From: Lutibaculum baratangense AMV1
Lineage (GTDB): Bacteria > Pseudomonadota > Alphaproteobacteria > Rhizobiales > Tepidamorphaceae
Direction of reading: 5' to 3'
NCBI RefSeq assembly: GCF_000496075.1
Contig: NZ_AWXZ01000040.1
Location: 124,001 to 188,000, forward strand
DNA length: 64,000 nt
The position numbers and the translations under genes are program-made. Shown here in pieces: positions 34,649-43,395 of this stretch. The notes beneath the pieces were generated by a model. It was not told where the DNA came from. It saw nothing but the letters and a program-made list of their open reading frames with translations, and ran no database searches. Position 1 is the first letter of the stretch. Every line of letters starts with the position of its first letter.

Positions 34649-35743
34649 TTATGACCGGGCGGGACTGCCGGCGAGGGAGAACCTGAGCTCGCAGACGGCG
34701 CCGGGGTCGCTGCGATAAGCGAGCGTGCCGCCGATCTGCTGCGCGAGCGACTGGATGATGCGCGTGCCGAGATTCCGGGACTGGCCGTCGAGGAAGTCGG
34801 CCGGCCAGCCGGGGCCGTCATCGGCCACGGTCAGCGCCACCCTGCGCTCGAATTGGCCGTCAGCATCCGCGATCTGCTTCAGTCCCACCCGCAGCCGCCC
34901 GGCCCGGCCGTCGGCGAAGGCGTGCTCGATGGCGTTCGAGATGAGCTCCGTCGCGATCAGGCCCAGCGGGACGGCGAGGTCGGCCGGGATGCTCACCGGA
35001 TCCGCCTCGACCTCGTAGGAGACGTGCGGCGCGTTCGCCGCCTCGAGGAGGTCCGGTCCGAGCGACAGGAGATACGGGCCGAAATCGACGTTCTGCTGGC
35101 CGGGGTCGTGCAACTGGCGCTGGATCTTCGAGATGAGGTTCACGCGCGCGGCCGCCCGCGCCAGAACGCTCGCCGCCTCGCCGTGGAGCCCGCGCCGCTG
35201 CGCGTTGAGCATGGCCGACACGACGGCCAGGTTGTTGGACACCCGATGCTGCAGCTCCTTGAACATCAGGTCGCGCTCGGCCGCGAGACGGGCGGCCTTC
35301 TCCCGCTCCGCTTCGAGCCGGTCGAGGGCCTGGTGCATCCAGTGGATGAGCGAGATGTCGACGGCGATGATCGCGACGTAGAAGCCGAGCGCCAGCGCCG
35401 CTCCACCATTAAGGGCGAAGGAGAGATGCGGGGGAATGAAGAGGTACCAGGAGGCGAAGCCGCAGGCGACTCCGGTGACGATGCCGGGCCAAAGCCCCGC
35501 GAAGAAGGCGGTGAGGATGACGGCGGGAAAGAAGGTGAGGTAAGGGAAGCCAGAGGGGAGGTCGCTGTCGAGCCAGTAGCGGAGGCCCGTGCTGACGACG
35601 ACCGCCGTCGCCGCGAACAGCCACCGGTGAGTCGCACTGTCGCGAAGCCTCCTCGTGCGGACGAGCGCCCTCTGGACGAGGTTCAGCGTGCCTGTCCGGC
35701 CGCCGGACTGCTCGATGGCGATCTCTTCGCCTGCGGATGTCAC
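34649..35743 (-). CDS. Sensor histidine kinase, DUF4118 plus HisKA_2
   Basis: This 364-residue inner-membrane kinase has three or four hydrophobic spans (about 41-135) of the KdpD-like DUF4118 type, a short coiled coil, a HisKA_2 dimerisation domain with the phospho-acceptor in FKELQHRVSNNLAVV (H166), and a HATPase_c domain with ATELISNAIEHAF (N-box) and VADDGPGWP. HisKA_2 kinases often act in the alphaproteobacterial general stress response, but no PhyR, NepR or EcfG gene is nearby. No cognate response regulator is adjacent. It is convergent with the methyltransferase. Confidence 0.9.
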   Translation of the reverse strand: MTSAGEEIAIEQSGGRTGTLNLVQRALVRTRRLRDSATHRWLFAATAVVVSTGLRYWLDSDLPSGFPYLTFFPAVILTAFFAGLWPGIVTGVACGFASWYLFIPPHLSFALNGGAALALGFYVAIIAVDISLIHWMHQALDRLEAEREKAARLAAERDLMFKELQHRVSNNLAVVSAMLNAQRRGLHGEAASVLARAAARVNLISKIQRQLHDPGQQNVDFGPYLLSLGPDLLEAANAPHVSYEVEADPVSIPADLAVPLGLIATELISNAIEHAFADGRAGRLRVGLKQIADADGQFERRVALTVADDGPGWPADFLDGQSRNLGTRIIQSLAQQIGGTLAYRSDPGAVCELRFSLAGSPARS

Positions 35744-35945
35744 TCATTGCCTCCTGGCCACGCGGGGCGCGTGCGCGTCTCTCCGGCGCCGCTTCTACAA
35801 CGGCGACATCACCGTCGGGAAGTCGACATTTTCCCGCAGTGTGAGAGACTTGCGCCCACGAGGGGCCCTGGCCGGCAACCGTGGAGGGCAGTAACCCGTC
35901 CCACGGTCGCCGGGATCATCGCCGGAGCCCGCGAGGATCGCCGCT

Positions 35946-36974
35946 TCAGGCGATCCTCATCACCACGCGCCCGTCGATCCTGCCGTCGCGCATCCGGTCG
36001 AAGATGTCGTTGATGTTGTCGAGGCTGTCCCAGCTGAAATGGGAGGCGACCTTGCCTTCCCCTGCGAACTGCAGGGCCTCGACGAGGTCCTGCCTCGTGC
36101 CGACGATCGAGCCTCGGACGGTGATCCGGTTCAGGACCACGTCGAAGATCGGCAGCGGGAAGTCGCCGGGCGGCAGGCCGACCATGGACATCGTGCCGCC
36201 GCGCCGCGTCATCGCCAGGGCCTGCGCGAAGGCGGGGCGCGAAACGGCGGTCACAAGGATGCCGTGGGCGCCGCCATCGGTGATCTGACGCACCTGCTCG
36301 ACCGCGTCGTTGGCGCGCGCGTCCACGGTCGCGTCCGCGCCGAGCTCTGCGGCGAGCTTCAGCTTGTCCTCGGCGACGTCGACGGCCACCACGTGCCGGC
36401 CCATCGCCTTCGCGTACTGCACCGCCATGTGGCCGAGCCCGCCGATGCCGGAGACCGTTACCCAGTCGCCCGGCTTCGTGTCCGTCTCCTTCAGGCCCTT
36501 GTAGACGGTGACGCCCGCGCACAGGACGGGGGCCGCCGCGCCGAAGTCGAGGTTGTCCGGCAGGTGTCCCACATAGTTCGGGTCCGCCAGCACGTATTCG
36601 GCGAACCCGCCATTCACCGTGTAGCCCGTCATCTGCTGGTCGTAGCAGAGCGTTTCCCAGCCCGTGCGGCAGTGCTCGCAGTGGCCGCAGGCCGTGTGCA
36701 GCCACGGCACGCCGATCCGGTCGCCTTCCTTCACCGCCGTAACCTCCGCTCCCACGGCCGCGACGTAGCCGACGCCCTCGTGGCCGGGGATGAAGGGCGG
36801 CGTCGGCTTGACCGGCCAGTCGCCACTCGCCGCGTGCAGATCCGTGTGGCAGACGCCCGATGCTTCGACCTTCATCAGGATCTGGCCGCGCCCGACCTCC
36901 GGCACCTTCATGTCCTCGATCACGAGAGGCTTGCCGAGCTCGCGGACGACCGCAGCCTTCATCATCTTCGCCAT
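35946..36974 (-). CDS. adhP: Zinc-dependent alcohol dehydrogenase AdhP type
   Basis: This 342-residue medium-chain dehydrogenase has catalytic zinc ligands in GVCHTDLHAASGDW (Cys/His) and PGHEGVGYV, the structural zinc cluster CGHCEHCRTGWETLC (about 94-108), and the NAD Rossmann motif GIGGLGHMAVQYA (about 173-185) followed by an acidic D for NAD. It matches ethanol-active AdhP of bacteria. ATG 36974 with GGGAG upstream is preferred; the frame extends further but without family similarity. It is divergent from ugd. Confidence 0.92.
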   Translation of the reverse strand: MAKMMKAAVVRELGKPLVIEDMKVPEVGRGQILMKVEASGVCHTDLHAASGDWPVKPTPPFIPGHEGVGYVAAVGAEVTAVKEGDRIGVPWLHTACGHCEHCRTGWETLCYDQQMTGYTVNGGFAEYVLADPNYVGHLPDNLDFGAAAPVLCAGVTVYKGLKETDTKPGDWVTVSGIGGLGHMAVQYAKAMGRHVVAVDVAEDKLKLAAELGADATVDARANDAVEQVRQITDGGAHGILVTAVSRPAFAQALAMTRRGGTMSMVGLPPGDFPLPIFDVVLNRITVRGSIVGTRQDLVEALQFAGEGKVASHFSWDSLDNINDIFDRMRDGRIDGRVVMRIA

Positions 36975-37184
36975 GTGCAGAAACTCCCGGGCTGATGGCG
37001 TCGTTGATCGTTCGGGTAGGCGAAAGAGGCGGGAGGCGCCATGATCTGGCGCAAGGACAATGCCGCGGCGGTCCGTCTCCTGCCGGTCACGCGCGGCGCC
37101 GTCATGGCGCCGTCGCGGCATTCGTCATAAGGGTTTTCGAAGGAGCAGCCACCGCTCCGCCTGTGCGAGATTGAGGACGAGCGC

Positions 37185-38555
37185 ATGAAGATCGCGATGA
37201 TCGGGACCGGGTATGTCGGTCTCGTCTCTGGCGCCTGCTTCGCCGACTTCGGCCACGAGGTCGTGTGCGTCGACAAGGACGAGCTGAAGATCAAGCGTCT
37301 CCTGAAGAACGAGATCCCGATCTACGAGCCGGGGCTCGACGTTCTGGTGGCGGGCAACCAGACGGTCGGCCGGCTCTCCTTCACGACCGATTTGCCGAGC
37401 GCGGTGAAGGGGGCGGACGCGGTCTTCATCGCCGTCGGCACGCCGTCGCGGCGCGGCGACGGCCATGCCGACCTCTCCTACGTCTACGCCGCGGCCGAGG
37501 AGGTGGCGAAGGCGGCCGACGGCTACGTCGTCGTCGTCACGAAGTCGACCGTGCCCGTGTGCACCGGCGACGAGGTCGAGCGGATCGTGCGCGAAGCGCG
37601 GCCGGACCTGAAGATCGACGTCGCCTCGAACCCCGAGTTCCTGCGCGAGGGCTCGGCGATCGAGGACTTCAAGCGGCCGGACCGCGTCGTCATCGGCGTC
37701 GAGAACGAGAAGGCGCGGGAGGTCATGCGGCTTCTCTACCGCCCGCTCTTCATCAACGAGACGCCGCTCCTGTTCACCAGGCGGCGGACGGCGGAACTGA
37801 CGAAATACGCCGCGAACGCCTTCCTCGCGACGAAGATCTCCTTCATCAACGAGATCGCCGACCTCTGCGAGAAGACGGGCGCGGACGTGCAGGACGTCGC
37901 CCGCGGCATCGGCCTCGACCGGCGCATCGGCTCGAAGTTCCTGCATGCGGGGCCGGGCTTCGGCGGCTCGTGCTTCCCGAAGGACACGCTGGCGCTCGTG
38001 CGCACGGCCGAGCAGTTCGAGGCGCCGACGCGGATCGTCGAGGCGGTGATGCAGGTGAACGACGCGCGCAAGGGCCGCATGGCCGACCGGATCATCGAGG
38101 CCTGCGGCGGCTCGCTTCAGGGCAGGACCGTGGCGGTGCTGGGCGTGGCTTTCAAGCCGCAGACCGACGACATGCGCGAGGCGCCGTCGATCGACATCGT
38201 GGGCCGGCTGAAGGCGGCGGGCGCGACGGTGAAGGCCTACGACCCCGCGGCGATGGGAGAGGCGAAGAAGATCGACGCCTTCGCGGGCGTCGTCTGGTGC
38301 AACTCCTCCTACGAGGCGATGGCGGGCGCGGACGCGCTGGCCATCCTCACGGAGTGGAACGAGTTCCGCGCGCTCGATCTCGGCCGTGTCAGGCGCCTCC
38401 TGACTGCGCCCGTCATCGTCGACCTCAGGAACATCTACACGCTCGAGGAGATGCGCGAGAAGGGCTTCACCTACGTGTCGGTGGGGCGACCGGCCGTGGC
38501 GGGCGAGGTCGTCGAGGTGGCACCGCCGCTCGAGCGCGCCACAGAGCAGGGCTAG
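37185..38555 (+). CDS. ugd: UDP-glucose 6-dehydrogenase
   Basis: The enzyme oxidises UDP-glucose to UDP-glucuronate for surface polysaccharides. The 456 residues have the N-terminal NAD site GTGYVGLVSGACFADFGHEV (about 6-25), the central dimerisation domain with FLREGSAIEDFKRPDRVVIG, and the catalytic Cys in GPGFGGSCFPKDTLAL (about 257-272). The C-terminal UDP-binding domain includes GVAFKPQTDDMREAPS. Length is normal. It is the only gene in its transcription unit and may supply the ExoD-related or other exopolysaccharide pathway. Confidence 0.96.
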   Translation: MKIAMIGTGYVGLVSGACFADFGHEVVCVDKDELKIKRLLKNEIPIYEPGLDVLVAGNQTVGRLSFTTDLPSAVKGADAVFIAVGTPSRRGDGHADLSYVYAAAEEVAKAADGYVVVVTKSTVPVCTGDEVERIVREARPDLKIDVASNPEFLREGSAIEDFKRPDRVVIGVENEKAREVMRLLYRPLFINETPLLFTRRRTAELTKYAANAFLATKISFINEIADLCEKTGADVQDVARGIGLDRRIGSKFLHAGPGFGGSCFPKDTLALVRTAEQFEAPTRIVEAVMQVNDARKGRMADRIIEACGGSLQGRTVAVLGVAFKPQTDDMREAPSIDIVGRLKAAGATVKAYDPAAMGEAKKIDAFAGVVWCNSSYEAMAGADALAILTEWNEFRALDLGRVRRLLTAPVIVDLRNIYTLEEMREKGFTYVSVGRPAVAGEVVEVAPPLERATEQG

Positions 38556-38562
38556 GACGCGA

Positions 38563-38597
38563 AAAGGGCCCGGCCGACAACGCGGCGCGAGCCCTTT
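38563..38597. terminator. Hairpin between convergent ugd and rpsU
   Basis: AAAGGGC and GCCCTTT form a 7-bp stem around a 21-base loop, just after the ugd stop. Because the arms begin with A and end with T runs, it could terminate in both directions, although the loop is long. Confidence 0.45.
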
Positions 38598-38687
38598 GCG
38601 TGTCTCCGCGAAGGCGTGGCGCCGCCAGGCGCCGTGTTCGCGGCAATTCGTGAAGCGGCGGGCGCTAGCGCCCCTCCGCGAGACGGG

Positions 38688-38933
38688 TCAGCGGCGCCCG
38701 CCTGCGACCGCCTTGCGCTTCGGCTTGGCGATCAGGCCCTCGCGCTGCGCCATCTTCCGCGCAGCCTTGCGGGCGCGGCGGATCGCTTCGCCCTGCTCGC
38801 GGGCGCGCTTCTCGGACGGCTTCTCGTAAGAGCGGCGGCGCTTCATCTCGCGGAAGACACCTTCGCGCTGAAGCTTCTTCTTGAGGGCCCGGATGGCCTG
38901 CTCGACGTTGTTGTCACGGACGAAAACTTGCAG
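38688..38933 (-). CDS. rpsU: 30S ribosomal protein S21, apparent CTG start
   Basis: S21 is a small ribosomal protein involved in translation initiation. The 81-residue product reads [20 protein letters not shown] after the first residue, then [20 protein letters not shown] and a basic tail, matching alphaproteobacterial S21 over its length. The codon aligned with the family's first Met is CTG (38931-38933), with AAAGGAGAG 5-8 bases upstream. The frame has a TGA 18 bases upstream of that codon and no ATG, GTG or TTG between, so CTG appears to be the start. Codons and length are otherwise normal. A sequencing error at the first base is the main alternative. Confidence 0.9.
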   Translation of the reverse strand: MQVFVRDNNVEQAIRALKKKLQREGVFREMKRRRSYEKPSEKRAREQGEAIRRARKAARKMAQREGLIAKPKRKAVAGGRR

Positions 38934-39074
38934 GGGTCTCTCCTTTGCCGATCATGTTGGTCATCACCGCCGGTGACGGCCGCAGCGGGGCGACCTGTCG
39001 CATCAGCGGATCCAGGGTACGATCAGTCCGGCCTTCGACCACAGAGGGAAGGCGCCAGATCCTTCGGAACGAAA

Positions 39075-39099
39075 TTGGAGCGGAAAGGTTCCGCTCCAA
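39075..39099 (-). terminator. Perfect hairpin downstream of csp
   Basis: TTGGAGCGGAA and TTCCGCTCCAA are perfect 11-bp arms around a 3-base loop, followed on the minus strand by TTTCG. It lies 110 bp past the cold-shock gene stop and upstream of rpsU, so it may end the csp transcript. Confidence 0.55.
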
Positions 39100-39208
39100 G
39101 CAACCAACGCCCGAGCGTCCGGCACAGCAGCCGCAAATGGCAGACCGTCACGCGAACGGCCTGCCGTGGCGCGCTTCAAGCCGAACTCGAGCGTCGGGAT
39201 GAGGCTGC

Positions 39209-39418
39209 TCAGAGCGCCTCGAGATTCGTCGCGGCGGGCTTGCCCGAGCGGCGGTCGTTCTCGACCTCGTAAGAGAGCTTCTGACCCTCGGCGAGGGCGG
39301 ACATGCCGGCGCGCTCGACGGCAGTGGCGTGGACGAACACGTCCGGGCCGCCCTGGTCGGGCTGGATGAAGCCGTAGCCGCGATCGTGGTTGAAGAACTT
39401 GACGGTACCAGTGGCCAT
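39209..39418 (-). CDS. Cold-shock domain protein
   Basis: This 69-residue single cold-shock domain protein binds single-stranded nucleic acid. RNP1 is RGYGFIQP (about 13-20) and RNP2 is VFVHATAV (about 27-34); the start MATGTVKFFN is typical. AAAGGAGG precedes the ATG. The 198 bases upstream may carry a long 5' leader, as is common for csp genes, but no specific thermosensor structure was identified. The paralogue class (CspA versus others) is not decidable. Confidence 0.95.
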   Translation of the reverse strand: MATGTVKFFNHDRGYGFIQPDQGGPDVFVHATAVERAGMSALAEGQKLSYEVENDRRSGKPAATNLEAL

Positions 39419-39616
39419 TTGGGCCTCCTTTGAAACACGCGAAATTGCGTTTCGGCTCGATGCGACCCTTCGCGCGAGCCGTTATCCGAAATGAGCGATG
39501 TCTTGGGAGAGGCCGAAAGTCCGGCAGTCAAGGCAGAGCGCAGTCTCGAACAGGCGCATATATGGACTCTCGCGAGCCGCAAGGCAATCCACCAGCGCCG
39601 AAATTGCGCCCTCGTC

Positions 39617-40735
39617 TCACGTGGTGTGGGACGGCGCATAGCCGAGCCGGACCGCCGTCATCTCCGTGGTCCTGCGGATCAGAGCCTCTTCCGCGGCGTC
39701 GAATGTGGGGCGGTAGTAGGACGGGGCGCTGACGAGCCCCCTGGCGGTGTCCGGCAAATCCCCCGCCTCGAGGTCGCAGTGCGCGAGGACGCGGCTCATC
39801 GTACCTGCCGGATCGGCGCACATCTCCTCGTAGCGCACCACGTGGATGGCGGAGGCGAGCGCGGGGTCTCGCTCCAGGCTGTCGACGACGTGGCCATAGA
39901 CGATCGACCAGTGCAGCGCCCAACCCTCGACCTCCCGCCCGTCCCGCCACAGCCGCATGACCTCCTCGGCGCCCTCGCCACCCGTGTTGATCGATCTGCG
40001 GTCGGGCCCGAACTCGAAGTGCCCCGTCCGCCGCAGGTGCCGCGCCACCCTCGGATCGGCCTCGGCGTCGCGGCAGAACAGCCGATGCTGCTTCATGAGC
40101 GAAGCTATGTGCCAGAGGGGATCGCGCACCGGCACGACGAACCGAGCGTCGGGGAAGAGCTTCAGGAGGTAGTCGAGGCGGGTGACGTTGTAATTGCCCT
40201 TGGCGAGGTAGCGGGTTCCGCCGCGCAGCGCGAGCAGCTTGCGGATGTGGTCGCGGTAGAAGGCCTCGAACGCGGCGTGCGACGTCTCCCCGTCCAGCAC
40301 CGAACTCCTCGAGGGATCGTGGAGGTGCTCGAAGAAGGCCATCCAGAAGACCTCCTCGAAGGCTTCGGGGCTCTCTGGCGTCACGAGGATGCGGTCCTTG
40401 TGCGCGCGCTCCTCGGCCTCCTGCTCCCGGGTGCCCGCCCGGTCGACGAACCAGTTCCAGGCGAGAGGGGTCAGCACCGGCGGGAAGTCGCGATACCTGT
40501 GGGTCGCGACGTCTTCGTGGCGGGCCAGAAGCTCGAGCAGCATCGTGCTGCCGGATCGTGCGAGGCCGGTGACGTAGATCGGCGCGACGATGTCGCTGCC
40601 CTCGATCCGTTCTCGCGCGAGGCGGGATTCCATTCCGCCCAACCGGATCCAGGCCCAGGGATGTCGCTCCACGAGCCCACCCAGAAAGTCCATCCACCCG
40701 CTGACGCTCGATCTGGCGTCGCTCGTCTGCGTCAT
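39617..40735 (-). CDS. PAPS-dependent sulfotransferase family protein
   Basis: This 372-residue protein has the sulfotransferase P-loop fold: the 5'-phosphosulfate loop YVTGLARSGSTMLLELLARH (about 54-73) and the 3'-phosphate motif FVVPVRDPLWHIASLMKQHR (about 198-217). It is the last gene of a four-gene operon that begins with an arylsulfotransferase at 43128. It starts 12 bp after the membrane-protein gene. No signal peptide is present, so it should act in the cytoplasm, with a PAPS donor. The acceptor is unknown; the neighbouring membrane genes hint at a lipid, polysaccharide or envelope acceptor. Confidence 0.85.
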   Translation of the reverse strand: MTQTSDARSSVSGWMDFLGGLVERHPWAWIRLGGMESRLARERIEGSDIVAPIYVTGLARSGSTMLLELLARHEDVATHRYRDFPPVLTPLAWNWFVDRAGTREQEAEERAHKDRILVTPESPEAFEEVFWMAFFEHLHDPSRSSVLDGETSHAAFEAFYRDHIRKLLALRGGTRYLAKGNYNVTRLDYLLKLFPDARFVVPVRDPLWHIASLMKQHRLFCRDAEADPRVARHLRRTGHFEFGPDRRSINTGGEGAEEVMRLWRDGREVEGWALHWSIVYGHVVDSLERDPALASAIHVVRYEEMCADPAGTMSRVLAHCDLEAGDLPDTARGLVSAPSYYRPTFDAAEEALIRRTTEMTAVRLGYAPSHTT

Positions 40736-40747
40736 GGTTCAGCTCCG

Positions 40748-41461
40748 CTACTCGATTCGTCGCACGTGCTTGAGGGCGAGCGACATGAGGACGAGCGCGG
40801 GGAAGAACACGAACTCCCACCGCCGCGTCCACCACGGGCCGGCGCTGAGCATCTCGCGGCCCGGCAGATCCAGCGTGATCCAGTCGATCGGCAGCTGCTC
40901 CGACAGATAACCGGCCGGATTGCCGATCAGGGCGTTCCACCAGCGCCGCTTGTGGATCACCGGCACCGGCGCCTCGACCGGAACCTCGGCGACCGTCTCG
41001 CCCGAATCGCTCGTGATGCGGGCGAGGCGGGGCGCGCCGTCCACCCATTCGCCGCTATAGCCGGGGGGCGCCGTCACCTCGACGCGCTGCCCGGCAGCCG
41101 GCAAGTCACGCCCGTAGCTGCTGTCGAGCCAGATGATCAGCATCAGCAGCGGCAGCGAGGCGATCAAGGTCGACGGCAACACGACGATGACGCGCTTGAG
41201 CGCCAGGCCGAGCATCTCGCGGATCAGCGGTCCGGCGCCCTCGAAGGGCCCGTCATAGCCCGCGAGCCGCGCCTGGGCGTCTGCGAGGCGGGTGCGCAGG
41301 CCGGCGATCTTCGCCTGGGGCGACAGGGCTCTGTAAAGCTCCATCGAGGCGAAGGACGCGACCACGGCCCATAGGACGACGACGAGGACGGTCGGCAGAA
41401 GCCGGCCGAGCTGGCCGTCGACCCATGAGAACAGCGGGGCGGGCAGATCGAGGAGACCCAT
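40748..41461 (-). CDS. Three-span membrane protein, EMC3/DUF106/YidC-like topology
   Basis: I do not recognise a named family with certainty. The 237-residue protein has a first hydrophobic span (about 20-42), a charged helical coiled-coil-like segment (AKIAGLRTRLADAQARLAGY, about 50-69), a second span (about 90-112), a soluble domain of about 100 residues, and a third span (about 216-234). Span, cytosolic coiled coil, span, span is the layout of DUF106/EMC3 proteins, relatives of the YidC insertase. This is inferred from topology only. It lies 3 bp after the small membrane gene and 12 bp before the sulfotransferase. Confidence 0.6.
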   Translation of the reverse strand: MGLLDLPAPLFSWVDGQLGRLLPTVLVVVLWAVVASFASMELYRALSPQAKIAGLRTRLADAQARLAGYDGPFEGAGPLIREMLGLALKRVIVVLPSTLIASLPLLMLIIWLDSSYGRDLPAAGQRVEVTAPPGYSGEWVDGAPRLARITSDSGETVAEVPVEAPVPVIHKRRWWNALIGNPAGYLSEQLPIDWITLDLPGREMLSAGPWWTRRWEFVFFPALVLMSLALKHVRRIE

Positions 41462-41464
41462 GGC

Positions 41465-41740
41465 TCACCCCTCGCGGGGCGGCTGCGCCGTGGAGGGGCT
41501 GCCCGTCATGCCGGCGCCCGCGCCGGTGCCCGTCGTGGATCCGCTCGCCTGCCCGCCCTTCCGCCGCCGCATCAGCTTGCGGATGGGCCAGGCCACGACG
41601 AAGGCGATCGCCAGTCCGACGGCGGCCACCAGGGCCCACAGGGCGCCGAGGAGGCTCAATCCGGCCCCGGGCCCGACATAGGCCGAGGCGGCCGTCGGGA
41701 GGAGGGCGAGGGTCGTCGCGATGAAGATGAACCGTGTCAT
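41465..41740 (-). CDS. Small exported membrane protein of the sulfotransfer cluster
   Basis: The 91-residue product has a signal peptide or first span (FIFIATTLALLPTAASA, 4-20), the motif YVGPGAGLSLLGALWALVAA (21-40), a second span to about residue 52, and a basic then Gly/Ser/Thr-rich cytoplasmic tail. YVGPGAG small proteins recur beside arylsulfotransferase genes, from memory. The ATG overlaps the arylsulfotransferase stop (ATGA). Function is unknown; an assembly partner is possible. Confidence 0.7.
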   Translation of the reverse strand: MTRFIFIATTLALLPTAASAYVGPGAGLSLLGALWALVAAVGLAIAFVVAWPIRKLMRRRKGGQASGSTTGTGAGAGMTGSPSTAQPPREG

Positions 41741-43128
41741 GCCGGGGTCCTTTCGATTGTCTGCGATGCCTGGAAGGTGCTGGTGAAGCTCTCGTCGAGG
41801 TCGTCGGGCATGATCCGCTGGCCCCAGCAGACGATGGGGATGCGGCCTTCTCCCTCGCCGCCGCGGACGGGGTTGACGTACTCCCAGACGATCTCGCCCT
41901 GGCGCGTCACTTCGAGCAGCCGGCCGCCGCTCGATTCGGTGATCAGCGTGTTGCCGTTCGCGAGAGCCTGTTGGGAGGACCTGATCATGCTGTCGAGCGG
42001 GTCGTCCGGCGTGCCGCCGTACTCCCACACGATCGCGGAGTTGCGCGGGTTGTACTCGAGCACGCGCGAGCGGGCGTTCGGACGGTCGTAGTTCCCGTAA
42101 TTGTCGAACAGCAGGATGTTGCCGTTCGGAAGGATGTCGGGATCGTGCTGGCCCAGCCATTCGGAGCGTCTGGCCCACGTCACCGTCTCGCTCGGCAGGT
42201 CGAGAACCACGATCGCCTGAAGCTCTCGGAAGGACAGCATCACCTGGCCCTCCTCGCCCGGCGCGAAGTTCACCGCGTCCTCCGCGGTGATGTAGTCGAC
42301 CGTGTTCGCGTGGAGCGGGTCCGCGACGGCGTAGGAGGTGACCGTGTGCAGCATCTGCCGGAACTCGGAGCGCGCCATCGCATCGATCAAGGAGACCTTC
42401 ACGAGCTCCTCTCCCTCCGGCGAGAGCACGACGAGGAAGTCGTCGAGGCGCGGCCGGGCGAGGTTGTCGAAGCCGTCGATCTTCGTGTCGACGAACTCGT
42501 GGGTGAGCAGGTAGATCCGACCGTCGGGGCCGATGTCGATGTCGTGGTGGGTGTGGTCGAGGTAGCTCCAGATGACGTTGGAGTCCTTGTCGAGCTTCAC
42601 CGCGCCGTAGCCGTAAGGGGTGTCGCCCGCCGCCTCGTAGATCGCGAGGAGGTCGCCGTTCGGATAGACCATCGCCTTGCGGAAATAGACGTTCTGGTCG
42701 GGCAGAGGGTTCTTCACCCGTGCGGTCTCGTTCCAGACCGTGCTGAAGGGCCGCGACCACTGGTGGATCACCTGGCCGTCCATCCCGATCAGGAAGGCGG
42801 CCGCCTCGTGGCCGCTCGTGTAGAGGGTGAAGCCGTCCTGCGCCCGATCCGCGTCGTGGACCGTCACGCCTTTGTCCGGGCGCCGCTCCGGATACCAGAG
42901 ATCGGAGCGGTAAACGTCACGCGTCGTCGTCGTCTGTTCGTAAAGGGCCCGGCCGCCCTGGTAGGCGTTGGCGATCTGGGGGCCCGGAGGCACGCCGGCG
43001 GTCGTGAGGACGGCACCGGCCACGAAGGCGATGAAGACGACGGCGACGAGGAACGCCGCGAGGAAGATGCGGTCGCCAGACGAGCTGGATGGATTATCCG
43101 TGGGACCGTCCGCTGGCGTCTGCGGCAT
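41737..43128 (-). CDS. Membrane-anchored arylsulfotransferase (ASST family)
   Basis: ASST enzymes transfer sulfate between phenolic compounds without PAPS, via a sulfo-His intermediate in a six-blade propeller. The 463 residues have an N-terminal anchor (about 21-44) and then the propeller. His residues at the expected places are present: HTHHD (192-195), PLHANTV (273) and GQHDPDILPNGN (328), so it is probably active in the periplasm. ATG 43128 is preferred, with AGAGGAG about 10 bases upstream; the frame extends further without similarity. It heads the four-gene operon. Confidence 0.85.
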   Translation of the reverse strand: MPQTPADGPTDNPSSSSGDRIFLAAFLVAVVFIAFVAGAVLTTAGVPPGPQIANAYQGGRALYEQTTTTRDVYRSDLWYPERRPDKGVTVHDADRAQDGFTLYTSGHEAAAFLIGMDGQVIHQWSRPFSTVWNETARVKNPLPDQNVYFRKAMVYPNGDLLAIYEAAGDTPYGYGAVKLDKDSNVIWSYLDHTHHDIDIGPDGRIYLLTHEFVDTKIDGFDNLARPRLDDFLVVLSPEGEELVKVSLIDAMARSEFRQMLHTVTSYAVADPLHANTVDYITAEDAVNFAPGEEGQVMLSFRELQAIVVLDLPSETVTWARRSEWLGQHDPDILPNGNILLFDNYGNYDRPNARSRVLEYNPRNSAIVWEYGGTPDDPLDSMIRSSQQALANGNTLITESSGGRLLEVTRQGEIVWEYVNPVRGGEGEGRIPIVCWGQRIMPDDLDESFTSTFQASQTIERTPA

Positions 43129-43343
43129 GGCGCGCTCACTCCTCTTCACTTGTCTCTGGCGCAACAAAGCGACCGCTCTGGGCCATAAAATGGAGAGAAG
43201 GGGGCGACGCTGCCCCATTCATGGACCTGCTTGACGGGAATCGGTCGCCAAACGCCGGGACCTTCTTCTTGTTCCCTGGCGGTGGCGGTTTCGGAGACAA
43301 GGCCTGTGCAGGCCGATCTCGTTCACGAGAAGAGGCGTGCTTG

Positions 43344-43367
43344 CCGCTGCCCGTGAGACGGCAGCGG
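43344..43367 (-). terminator. Hairpin downstream of the RecD-like helicase gene
   Basis: CCGCTGCC and GGCAGCGG are perfect 8-bp arms around an 8-base loop, 28 bp after the helicase stop. There is no T-tract. The remaining gap to the arylsulfotransferase start holds no other gene. Confidence 0.4.
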
Positions 43368-43395
43368 GTCGTCTGTGCAGCCGGCGGCGTTCCCG

